NCBI GenBank assembly: GCA_903813345.2
Contig: CAIIXF020000011.1
Span: 21,685,754-21,749,753, forward strand
Direction of reading: 5' to 3'
Source of the DNA: Owenia fusiformis
Lineage: Eukaryota > Annelida > Polychaeta > Sabellida > Oweniidae
Length of the DNA stretch: 64,000 nucleotides
How positions within the stretch are numbered: position 1 is the first letter of the stretch; every line of letters begins with the position of its first letter. A program made the position numbers and the translations under genes. The notes beneath the pieces are model-generated. The model was not told the DNA's origin. It did not search any database and was given only the letters and a program-made list of their open reading frames with translations. Shown here one piece after another: positions 11,923 to 22,602 of this stretch.

Positions 11923-14900
11923 ATGATGGCAGCTCCCCGATTCGGAAACTTCGTAAGTTTTTGTCCAGTAACGCATCAAATATATTTCATCATCACAAAT
12001 GTATATGCTCATAATCTACTTTGTGTATTCTTTCACGAAGTTTGCACCGTAATTTTGTCAAACGTCAACGAAAAACATGAATATTACTGGTTCAAAGATT
12101 CAGCAATGATCAGAATTTTCAGATTTTTTTTATTTTTAGGAAAAATCACTTTTCCGTCACAAAATCATAATGTCTAATGGCATTGCTTGCTTAAAACATG
12201 TTACTTCTTTAAAGAAATGTAAAATTTAGACTTTCACTAAAGAACTCAGATCTTTCTTTCACGAGCATCTTCCCCAAACAAACCCATGTGTTTTCTCAAC
12301 AGTTTACTTAGTTCAACAAGTTAAACCCAATACCACGGCTTTCATTTATAATCTGAGTGTTCTTGTTGCCGTGGTTGGGTTTAGCTTCCGTGCTATGCTT
12401 TCATTGGTTGCAAATTCTCACTATCAGTTATTAATAAAACGCGCATAGAATTCTATGCGCTGCCATAGGCCATCATTAAAATTTTTTGCATCAAGGGCCG
12501 AATAGGCACGGATGTTAAACCTAGGGCGGGCCACAAGAAATGTCAGATAAGAAATAAGGCCCAGACTAGGTTTAACTTGTTGAACTACAGTTTACTATGC
12601 GTATTTTCAACAGTTTTTGGCAAACTAAAGCAGGGTTCGTACACACCTGGAAATGTCAGGGAAATTGATTTATTTTTCCAGGTGCTGGAAATGTCAGGGA
12701 ATTTTAGAATTGGGTCAAAAAGGGCCAAAAATGTCAGGGAATTTTGAAACAGTAGATATGTCAGGGAAATGTCAGGGAATTTTGTATCAGAATAAATAAT
12801 GTTCCAACAAAATACATTTTAGAGCTATGACAGGATATCAATGAAATCCAAAATCTAACATTTTGTTGTTTCCACAAATCGGAAATCTTTTTATTAGGGT
12901 TGATTGAATGAGATTCTATCTGGCATTGTCTTTTGGTCAGAACAGTAAGAACATTATACTGAAACCGAACAATAAAGAATATACATATAAGTATATATGG
13001 TTCAATACAATTATGCCTTAGGGACAAAAGAAGAAATATTCAAGATGGTCTCTGAATTCAAAAAGGCCAGCATTTTTTATGAAATTCTTGATAATTTAAA
13101 GAAAAATGTTTCTTGGTAACACAAATACCAATAACTTGATTTGGTATCATAGGCCTGTGCCTTATAGTGACACTACTTGAGAAGAAATTTCTGCTGTGGT
13201 ATCATATGTTGGTGCAGATTTCCCAAAAGGAAGAAGACATTGACAGGTTCACATAATGTTCACAGTGATCAGTATTTGATAAAATATGTTTCATTATGTG
13301 GAAATTGCCCATCTGGCCTCAGGGGAGTTGCTATTTTCTAGTATGATTTTTGATCAAAATTTTCTGTTGTCATTTGGATTTATTACAAAACATTAACAAA
13401 TTATTGTTTGAAATGCTAAGAATGCACCCAGAGCTGTCAAGTGTCCCGCGAATGGCGGGATTTTCCCGCGAATTTGATCAAAATTTGGCTAATTCGCGTG
13501 TCCCGCAATGTCCCGCGAAGTCCCGCAAATGTCGGCTTTAACCTCCGCGAATTTTCAAAATTGTAACAATCCCCGAGGCTAAATAATTGTGACTATCTTT
13601 TGATATAAGAAGCTAAGTTTTTTCGCTTTTGAGGAGTAAAGTTACCTAATATGAAAAGTGCTGCAAAACTCCTAGTGCGTCGATCATCGAAGACTGCTTT
13701 TGGAAAGGGCATACATAAAACTGTGATTTTGATCCAAATAACACCATAGTTGGCTTATAAAGTACCTAGTATGCCGTTATTTGGTATCAAAATAAAGAGG
13801 AAGAGAGTGCATTTTCATTTTAATTACGAAAATTGGGATGTTTGTCACGAATAGTTCCAACGTTGGCCTTTTTACTACGCGTGTCACAGCCTTCATCTCA
13901 GAATTGAGCAAATGTTAGCAAACGCGAGTTCCAATAAATGGACAATGATATTTCGAAAAGAAATTCGACTCTCTATAGTTTGATGTAGATTAATCGAACC
14001 CCTATATGAATAGGTACATTTTAATATATAACACTATGGGTGGAGGGGGGGGGGGGGTAAATGTTACATAGTAGGTCATGAACGCCATAAGTGCAAAGTA
14101 TTGTTCAGAATTTTTGAATTTCGTGTTGGATTACGTCACACCTAAAGCGTGTTTTTTGATAGTTTAATAATATTTATGCGTATTGTGTAGAATTGTGTTG
14201 ACGTTGACTAAAGTTAAGTGCATTATATTTGATAAATCAGTATCTGAAAGTTGATTTGAGTACTTTTACATTAAGCCCCAATCACGCAAATCCCTTGAAT
14301 GTCCTGCGGCATCCCGCAAATTTAGGTGGATGTCCCGCAAAATCCCGCGAATTTAGGGCACTTTGTCTTAAAAAATCTGTCCCTCTATGAAGTCTTTGGT
14401 GGTTACCCTGTTAACTGTTCCGTAATATTAGCGTGCTTGTCTTTCGAATGGTCCCGCGAAATCCCGCTAATTTGATCAAAATTTGACCTATTTAGCGCAA
14501 TCACGCGAATCCCTTAAATGTCCCGCGAAATCCCGCGAATTTAGGTGGATGTCCCGCAAAATCCTGCGAATTTTTGGCACTGGGTCTAAAAAATCTGTCC
14601 CGCGAGAAAATCTTTGGGGGTTGACAGTACTGATGCACCATAAACAATGTAAATTTACAAAAAATTCCGGGGATGAACCCCCGAACCCCCTTTTTAGTTT
14701 CACTTGCTTGCAGTGATGCAAACCCAAAAAATTACAACCCCTTGACAATTGCTGGCTACACACCTGTACACCCCTTATGCAATGTGAAATTAGAAAATAT
14801 AATGCATCAGGAATAAATTGGTGAATAAGGTTTAAGAAGTAAAGTCACAAGGAGGATTGGCTCTTAGAGTGCAACATTGATATTCTGTTCCATATTCGAA

Positions 14901-17900
14901 CTTTGCTCACTTCAACATTTGAATCATGAATTTTGGTCTTATTTCCTAGCGAGAAATCCCAAAACTCACAAGAAATGATCGAGATATTGGTGGTTCGAAT
15001 CTTCTGGACTGTTTATTGTGATTAATCATTTATAATTTCAGAAAATAAAAATATTTTCTTTGTTTGGAAATAACGAGTTTCGATCCTTGGAGCCAATCCT
15101 CCTTGGTGAAGTCATGAGAAAGGGTACAAAAAGAGAAACCCAAAATGTTTCAAAATAAGTCTTGTCTTTCAAATATCAGTTGTTTGAGACTTTTTAGTAT
15201 TCCGTGCAACAAAACTAGATCTGGAAATTTCCTTTTTTGTCTGGAAATGTCAGGGAAATGTCAGGGAATTTTATTTTGAAAAAGGTGTATGAACCCTGTA
15301 AAGACTTAACTTTTGACTTCATAGTGTCTCCAATGGATTGATAAGTACATAATAATAACGTAGTCTACGATAACTCAAATACCAGTAGACAGACTTTGTT
15401 CAAATTTTATATGCTGATGCCTAGGGATACAGGAGCTATGATCGCTAAGGAATTTTTCAAGATTGCAGCTGAATTTCAAAATGGCTGCCATTTTTCGTAA
15501 AAGAACGTAATCTTTGATAACTCAAATACCAGTTGACAGATTTGGTTGAAAAATTATATATGCTGATGCCTAGAGAGAAAGAAGCTCTGCTCAAGGAGAC
15601 ATACATTTATCCTGTGCCAGGACTATAGTCCTGAGAACGTCTCAATCTTTTGCCTGTACGATTACAACATGGGAGAATTTTCTATGTTTCTTACACTTAA
15701 GATACCTACTTCAATAGATTCCTTGGTATTTTAGCATTCTTTTCATGTAGTTGAATCCACAATTGTCTGGGTTTATTGGCAGAACCAAGAAATTTTCATT
15801 TTTGATAGCAATATTTGCGTGTAATATTTAACTTATTTCAACCGTCAAATTCCGCCATTTATTGGTACTTCCGGGCCACTCCCGTGCCAGTCAAATGGGG
15901 AATCCCCTTTTAAATCCAACCGCCATCTTGAAAAGTGATGGTATCTCTCTCGATGAAAAAGAAAAATGTTCCCGTTCTGCCGATATACCCAGATAATCCT
16001 TACTTGAGTCTCTAGCTCAAAACTTGGCTAAATATCATTGGATTTCGAACACGGTGTTCTTTTGATTTTGAAAAAATTTGCTGTAGAAAAATATTTGAAG
16101 CAGATATGAAATGGTATTTTTATTAACCTAAAGGAATCAATATAATTTTTTGATAAATGTATTTGGACATGTTTTCTCATCAGCAGTGTGAAAATTATTT
16201 CACACTAACGATCATTATAGCTGCTTAATACGCAATATTCGAATTGGTTGTGACGTTATTGGCCCCCACGTGATCTCTCACTGGTCCCCACGTGGCCTGT
16301 TTTGGTCCATTAGATCATGACGCCATAATGCCAAAATGTTTTGTTATTTGTTTACACAACAATCCTATGGTTGCCATGACGTTGTGATTACTAAGAAACC
16401 AATAAACCAAAGCTATATTTTGTATATGATGTTACTAATCACGTGGGGGCCAATTTGATTGATCAGTTAGTTTTATTTCGTTATCTATGACCGTTAGCAG
16501 TTATCAAACATTTATTTTATAATGGCTATCGCAAGAACTCTACGTTGGGCTTAAAATGGAGAAAACCGCATTTTTGTAGCTGCAAGTTGAGAAATGCTTT
16601 TTCAGTTGTCCTTTAATTATACTAGTTTAAAAATGTTGTAAGATCGAATAGTTTGTGAATTGAAAAAGACCTTGTACTTCAACATTGCATGATTTCATCA
16701 GGAAAATGGCCGATATTCTTGCTATAGCAATGAAAATGAAAGAAATGTTATAATGTCTAACATTATAACTGGCTTCAAATTCAAAATATCAGTCCAAAAG
16801 ATATGAACTAATATATTAATCGCTTTTTGTGTTTTGAAATTTTATATGAGGTAATAATAAGACCACAACTTGCAATTGAAATTCTGAAGTGAAAACATGG
16901 CATTTATTTTATTTTATTTTTTTATCCTGACATGACTCAAATAAGGCAGAATAGCATAAAAATAAAACACACAGGCATTCATGGTTAGCGTAAGGCTTTA
17001 AAATCGTGGAGGCCTTTATAGAAGAAGGTAACCAGAGCATCCTCATATGATATTATGTCAGGATACTTCAATTATCATTCCATTCTAAAGATAAGAGTAA
17101 TACATGAACTATGCCTAAAGTGAGTGCTAACAATTTTAAATCACATGCTCTTATTTATTTTTCAGGTGCGCCAGTTCAGTTGCTCTGCAGTTGCTCAGGG
17201 TAAACTAGCACAGGTAAGCAAAAAGAAAACAAGCTGTGTCCAGCCAACTTTCAGTATTTTGTATTTTGGCGACATATTTCACAACAGGAATGCTTATCAT
17301 CAAGTTGAACGATGGAAAATAGTTCCCTTAAGTATATAACACTTTCTTATGACATTTGGCTAGTGAGTGGCCATTTTGAAAAATGGCAGCTTTTTTATGT
17401 GTGTTATTTTAATACGTTTTTGCTATAACTGGAAAAACAGTGGAGGGATTTTGTTGAAATTATATACTAGTATGTGAATACTTAGAGCATATTATTCTTT
17501 CTGATTATTTTGACACATTGGCTAATAGGACGCCATTATAAAAATGGCAGCCAATTTTATGTTATTTAAGTTTTGCTATAACTAGAAAAATAATGGGTAA
17601 AGCGATATTGTTAATATTTCATATGTGAACACTTGGAAGCATATTACACCCTCTTGTAACAATTTGGCTAATAGAGGGTCATTTCTAAAAATGGCAGCTT
17701 TGGAAACTTGATGGGATTTGCTTTGCTACACCATGGTGTTGTTGTCTACTTATGCATTTGAATCATGGTGGAATAATTTTGTTACATGTTTTAGGCACCT
17801 GTACAGATCTTTGGCATCGAGGGACGCTATGCCCATGCGGTGTACTCAGCCGCATCCAAAGAAAATAAGATTGATCAACTAGAAAAAGAATTCAATAAAT

Positions 17901-19909
17901 TTAGGGTAAGCTATGTTAGATATTTTACTCTCTATAATTTGAAAAATGAACTTTAATTCTTTATTTATATTTACCCAAATTTTTCAAATCATGTCAAAAT
18001 ATCTTTATTGCTCATAAGTTTTCATGTCCTCAAGTGGTTGCACACAGATTTCAATTTGATGCAAGGTAATTTTCAAAAATCCAGTTTGAAAGTTTAATGT
18101 TGAGCGGGAGACCTTGGCCGTGTTATCTGATTTAGCGTCATTTGAATGATTTCTGAGTTTGGTGAAATACAATCTTGTGATTGCAGCTAATACTGTGGTA
18201 TTTTATCTTTTTTTGGGTTGTTGTAATCTTGTTTTAATTTCTTGTAGACACTATTGAAAGATCAGCCCAAGCTTCTAGAAGTCATGAAAAACCCAACTCT
18301 CAAGAGAGGATTAAAAAGAGGTATGTGATTTATGTGCACTATATCAGAAAGGATGAAATATCACAAAGTCTTGGCCTATAGGCCTAATGAGATTCATCTG
18401 CAGCATGGTTAAAGGAAGATGTGCGTTTTGGGGCTAATACCCCTATGGTCAAAATGAATCATTCTTAGGTGTAGCATGAAGAATAGAATGTCATAAAATT
18501 CTTTGAAAAGTATTAAAGTGCTTTGGCACACATTGGCTGAGATAGGGACCATTTAGTTCAGTAAAGTTGTATTGACTTACATGGGGCTGTGCATCATTGA
18601 CTTAACATGAGGATATCAGCAGATCCCAATAGAGGCCATTGGTTTCCATTGATTATCACAAAAATACCAAAAATACACTATGACCTGAATCGATTGCAAA
18701 CTTAATAATTTCACAATATGACACAAATGGTTTTTCTCATGGGGAGATCCCAATGGAGAGTGCATATGGTCCTTTGGGGGTTGGGGTAACAAATTTTCAT
18801 TGTAAAGGTTGATTTTGAAAGAAATTTTTCCCAGGCTCATTGACTGGGGAGATTAATCTACTTGTCTGTTGTAAAATGTTGAAGAAATCTTTTCAGCATG
18901 GGGTGGCCAAGTTCACACCTTGTAAGGAATTAGTTTTAGACTTCCTGAATTTCATTTAAATGGTTTTATAACTTGCAGATACCGTAGAAAAAGTCCTGAA
19001 GGCTGAAAAATTTTCACCTCTAACAACAAATCTTTTCATTGCCATGGCTGACAATGGGAGACTGAAGAAGGCCCCTGCTGTAATGGATGCTTTTGACACA
19101 ATCATGAGTGCAGTCAGAGGAGAGGTTACATGTACAGTCACCACAGCAAAGGCATTAGATGCAGCCAGTGAAAAAGCTCTTCGAGCTGCTTTGAATGGCT
19201 TTGCCAAGCAAGGAGAGAAAATACAGTTGACGCTTGATGTAAGTAGAATGAGAACTCTACAACTTTTATAATGATAGCTACTGTATTCTCTCTAATAAAC
19301 GCACAGTTACAAAAATTACAAAATCCCCTGGTATTTTCCAAAGGTAAATAAAATGGCAGATTATAGGGTGAAACATGAATTTCCTCTCTTAAACTGGAGT
19401 CAGTTGGACCAAATAACAGAATGTCATAACTCAATGGTTCCTCATGCATTTATCGATTGGCAGCCACTTATTAAAGCTGCATGAACCCTTTGCAAGGGCT
19501 TGTCTAAACTCTATCTGCACTCTTTAAATAAGAGAAAATTCTTTGATCTAGAACTTATCCAATCAGACTGTCTTTAAAATATTTTAACAGCACATATAGC
19601 TCCTAATTCGAATACTTTTAGCCACTCCTAATTGCGTTTGTTTTGACAGGATTTGATATATATATCCAAAGTTTTTAGATATGAAAGCCACATTTGTCAG
19701 AGCCAAAATCGTGTCTCATTCTCAGAGGAAAATTGTAAATTGTACCAGGGAATCAGGGTTTGCTGTATGTAATCTTAAATTTGTTATTCTTCCAGGTTGA
19801 CCCAACTTTGATTGGAGGAATGGTCGTGAAAATTGGCGATAAATTTGTAGATATGTCTATGGCATCCAAGATTACAACATATACCAACCTAATCAAGCAA
19901 GCCGTTTAA
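11923..19909 (+). CDS. ATP5PO: Mitochondrial ATP synthase subunit O (OSCP)
   Basis: Exons 11923-11952, 17166-17213, 17795-17905, 18248-18320, 18979-19238 and 19796-19909 give 636 nt (211 aa), all in phase with GT-AG borders. OSCP is the stator subunit at the top of F1 that joins the catalytic head to the peripheral stalk in the inner mitochondrial membrane. The N-terminus ([10 protein letters not shown], then [12 protein letters not shown]) looks like a cleavable mitochondrial presequence. The mature part shows [17 protein letters not shown], the [15 protein letters not shown] segment of the F1-binding helical domain, and the C-terminal [17 protein letters not shown] strands. Length matches human (213 aa). 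Intron 1 is about 5.2 kb and full of transposons; the others are short. Near-certain. Confidence 0.96.
12310..12586. mobile_element. Inverted-repeat element flanked by 10-bp direct repeats
   Basis: Begins AGTTCAACAAGTTAAACC and ends with the complementary GGTTTAACTTGTTGAACT. ACAGTTTACT lies at 12299-12308 on the left (one extra T before the element) and at 12587-12596 on the right. Target duplications of 9-11 bp are typical of Mutator-like elements, so this is a possible MULE-type MITE. A perfect 20-bp palindrome (GCGCATAGAATTCTATGCGC) lies near its centre at 12441-12460. It has no ORF. Confidence 0.6.
12631..15298. mobile_element. 2.7-kb transposon, CAGGGTTCGTACAC ends, TAAAG duplication
   Basis: The left end reads CAGGGTTCGTACACACCT and the right end AGGTGTATGAACCCTG, inverted with one difference in the first 12 bases. 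TAAAG flanks both ends (12626-12630 and 15299-15303). The word AATGTCAGGGAATTTT recurs just inside both ends, forming subterminal repeats. No transposase ORF is visible, so it is non-autonomous or decayed. A second transposon (13429-14632) is inserted in it. It lies in ATP5PO intron 1. Confidence 0.7.
13429..14632 (+). mobile_element. CCCGCGAA-rich transposon, copy 1 (nested)
   Basis: A 1204-bp element whose left end is CAGAGCTGTCAAGTGTCCC and whose right end, read inward, is CAGTACTGTCAACCCC. Flanks share ATGCACC (13422-13428 and 14633-14639). Both subterminal zones hold many TCCCGCGAA and TCCCGCAAA motifs interrupted by TTTGATCAAAATTTG. The central part is unique sequence with no ORF. It is nested in the element at 12631-15298. 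An inverted copy lies at 29210-31224. Repeated subterminal motifs of this kind often serve as transposase-binding sites. Confidence 0.7.
15355..15605 (+). repeat. GATAACTCAAATACCAGT / ATGGCTGCC dispersed repeat
   Basis: Two tandem modules, each with a GATAACTCAAATACCAGT-like word, a TATGCTGATGCCTAG word and an ATGGCNGCC word. The same modules appear inverted, and in more copies, at 21640-22430, and as parts at 17330-17710, 25415-25530 and 43925-44720. Non-coding. Confidence 0.6.
16258..16454. mobile_element. 197-bp inverted-repeat element with CACGTG termini
   Basis: Perfect 17-bp inverted termini (ATTGGCCCCCACGTGAT and complement) bound AT-rich DNA in ATP5PO intron 1. An extra CCCCACGTGG word lies just inside the left end. 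No convincing target duplication was found, so it may be a MITE or an inverted-repeat regulatory segment. CACGTG is also the E-box core; no function is claimed. Confidence 0.5.
17330..17710 (+). repeat. Tandem AAAAATGGCAGC modules in ATP5PO intron 2
   Basis: Three imperfect modules of about 150 bp. Each has TTTGGCTARTRG, then ATTTYWAAAAATGGCAGC, then GCTATAACTRGAAAAA. They appear related to the ATGGCNGCC repeats elsewhere in the window. Non-coding. Confidence 0.5.
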
Positions 19910-20164
19910 CGTAGGACACTCTTAGGAATAATGCATATATCTAGTGATGAGGATAGTTCTGAATTAAAGGATGATAAGCCTATGGACTGGTTGTTATCAG
20001 TTTTGAGAAAGTTAAAATTTAGGACATTGATTGAAAAAATAAGTTGATTTTAAGACGATGAACTACTTTTGCGTTACAAGAATCCTCTAAAATGAGTTAG
20101 TGAGTGAATTGTAGTGTGTTTGCCAAATGCCAATTTTGTACAGTACAAAGCCATTATTGGTAGA

Positions 20165-20170
20165 AATAAA
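20165..20170 (+). promoter_or_regulatory. Candidate poly(A) signal of ATP5PO
   Basis: An AATAAA hexamer about 260 bp after the stop codon at 19909, on the coding strand. It is the first canonical signal after the stop that I can see. No transcript evidence was available. Confidence 0.5.
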
Positions 20171-20759
20171 TTAATACACATTCTTAAACATATAATATAT
20201 CTGTGTCTGTTATTGTTATTGTTAGCACAATATTCTTCCAACATATAAAATTCAGTACTTTTGCCACGAGGAAAATACTGAAAATTAATATTTTTCATAA
20301 TTTTTTTCCAAACAGAATTCTGAAATGATATGATGACTTTAATTCATATAGAATCTAGGTCATTGTTAGAATTAACCAAAGAGTCCACTTCTGAACTTTA
20401 TCACATGTGACACAAGAGTAATAGTTAATAGATTAACATCATCTTTTATTTCATTCAAATAAATTACATGAATACAGTATATTAATCTGCAGAATGATGA
20501 TATGTGATATGAACACATAAACTGGGAAGCACAAAGTATCATGAGTATTGTGTGAAGCAGCGCACACTCAGCTGGTCAAATTATCAAACTTTCCTACTCA
20601 AATGCACTCTTTAATATTTAAACAATGTAAGCTTGAAAGCTAGCACACATTGGAATACACGTATCTTGTTGGAAGATACTTGTTCTATGATGTTTGAGGA
20701 ATATGTTGGATAATTACATGTATATCTGCCATGGGTTAACAAAACTCATGAGATAAATA

Positions 20760-20917
20760 CAGTAAAACCTGTGTACAGTGAACACCTATGGAGCCATAAA
20801 AATGTGTCCACTACAGAGGCAATTTTATACAGAACTCAGTGGAGCATGTGCTGAAAAGAGGTGTTTTCTAGACACATTTGCTGACGAGAGAGGTGTTCAC
20901 TAAAACAGGTTTTACTG
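20760..20917. mobile_element. Pogo/Tigger-like palindromic MITE (copy 1)
   Basis: Begins CAGTAAAACCTGTGTACAGT and ends AAAACAGGTTTTACTG, with TA on both sides, the Tc1/mariner-pogo target. The interior GTGAACACCT is mirrored by AGGTGTTCAC, so the whole is nearly palindromic. Sister copies are at 20975-21147, 35278-35456, 54148-54326 and 60314-60492. Confidence 0.65.
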
Positions 20918-20974
20918 TATACAATCAAAAGAAAATGTTAGGGTAGTTAATGCTTCAATAAAGGCCTTGTTTTT

Positions 20975-21147
20975 GAGTAAAACCTGTCTAAGTGGAACAC
21001 CTTTGGTACCTCTTATAAAAAGTGTTCCACTTGGGAGGTGCTCCACTTATAGAGGTTCATTATGTCAGTTGGTCTTAGGACTCTGAAAGTGTTCCACTTA
21101 CAGAGGTGTTCTATTTACAGAGGTATTCCACTTTACAGGTTTCACTG
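20975..21147. mobile_element. Pogo/Tigger-like palindromic MITE (copy 2)
   Basis: AAAACCTGTCTAAGTGGAAC at the left and CCACTTTACAGGTTTCACTG at the right, with internal GTTCCACTT words in both directions. The left first bases are degraded. This is the GTGGAACACC subfamily rather than GTGAACACC, and it lies only 57 bp from copy 1. Confidence 0.6.
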
Positions 21148-21639
21148 TACTGGTGTAGGAGGTATATCTGGCTTTAATATTGCCTTGCCCTTGTATGTTT
21201 CTGGCTCCAGTATTGTTGTATCCAACATATTTTACTAAGCTATATACTGCTGTATACAGGGTATATCCACCATCCAGCCATACAATAAATATTCAATTAA
21301 AAATATATCTCTATTTGTACAGTCTATAACAATGAAAGCTCATATCAAGTTAGGTACTTGCTGTATATTATTTGAGCAATTTTCAAACCTAGAAAATAGG
21401 CAACTACATGCAGACATTAAGTATCAAATCATGACAAACAAAATGTTTTCTCTATTTATCACTGTTCGACCGTTACAATTTTTGTACTTTATGTTATACT
21501 TAAATCAGTCCTCCCATTTTTACAAGTTTACAAGAATTATTGAATTCTGAAAAGTGTAAAGGGTCTGTATCTTTTAAATACATGTAATAGATGATCATCG
21601 TTTATGATTCTGAAAATCTGCAGGCAATATTGTCCAAGA

Positions 21640-22430
21640 CCTTGATGTTGAAAGAAATTGTCAAAATATAACTAGAAATACTCCACGGAGGAGCAAATCC
21701 CACCAAACAAAACATGTTTTGATAAATGGCTGCCATATAAAATTTGAGCCAAATCCATCCACTAGTATTTGAGTTATCAAAGATAATGTTTTTATGAAAC
21801 ATGGTTGCCATTTTGAAATTCAGCTCAAATGTCCCAAGGCATCAGCATATGGCGGCCATTTTGAAATTCAGTGGCCATGTTGAAAATGTCTTCTTGAGCA
21901 GAACTTCTTTGTCTCTAGGTATCAGCATATAGAATTTGGACCAAATCCGTCAACTGATATTTGAGTTATCAAAGGTTATGTTCTTTTACGAAAAATGGCG
22001 GCCATTTTAAAATTTAGCTGCCATCTTGAAAATCCCTTCTTGAGCAGAGCTCCTATGTCCCCAGGCATATGCATGTAAAATTTGAACCAAATCCATTCAA
22101 TGGTATTAGAGTTATTCGAGATAATGTTTTTTCACGAAAAATGGTGGCCATTTTGAAATAATGTGGCCATCTTTAAAATGTCTTCTTGAGCAAGACTCCT
22201 TTGTATCCAGGCAACAACCAAATCCATCCATGATGAGTATTTGAGTTATCAAAGCTTTTTTTTTCCAAAAAATGGCCGCCATTTTTAATCAATTCTTTCT
22301 CGAGCAGAGATCCTACCCCCATAAGCCTATAAAATTTGAATCAAATCCGTCAACAGGTATTTGAGTTATTGCCCGGACAGACGGCTTTCCTATATCCCCC
22401 TCAAACTTTGTTCGGTGGGATAATCATCTG
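21640..22430 (-). repeat. Array of ATGGCGGCC / TTTGAGTTATC modules
   Basis: At least four imperfect modules of about 150 bp, best read from the minus strand: GATAACTCAAATAC, then a GATGGATTTGGT word, then TATGCTGATGCC, then GAGCAGAACT. The right edge carries TTTGTTCGGTGGGATAAT, the terminus of the same family at 43925-44720 and at 25415-25530. Non-coding; probably an old tandemly expanded transposon. Confidence 0.6.
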
Positions 22431-22602
22431 AATCCATAAAATGATGATTGAGGAAATGTTCTTGTATAGTCCATGGACTCCATATATTATAGTTGTGGGA
22501 ATATTGTGGTGTGGTTCCATGGGATTCCTTATATGGCACGTCTGTGAGGGGGTGTTCTTACTGCAATTGTCATTAACTCCACATGGTAGTTTAGGGGGTA
22601 AT

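Larger units (their letters stand above)
19910..22602. other. Intergenic region between ATP5PO and PRKN 3' ends (convergent)
   Basis: The spacer between two convergent genes. It contains the ATP5PO 3' UTR, two pogo-like palindromic MITEs (20760-20917 and 20975-21147) and a long array of ATGGCGGCC modules (21640-22430). No additional exon is credible. The ORFs here are short and lie in repeats. Confidence 0.6.

Noticed and set aside
14483-14763. ORFs on both strands rich in SREFR and CPAKSRE words
   Set aside because: They are translations of the TCCCGCGAA motif array in the transposon, as is 29197-29436; not genes.
14985-15010. A tRNA-like GGTTCGAATC box
   Set aside because: No A box or cloverleaf could be drawn around it. 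No tRNA in the window is supported.
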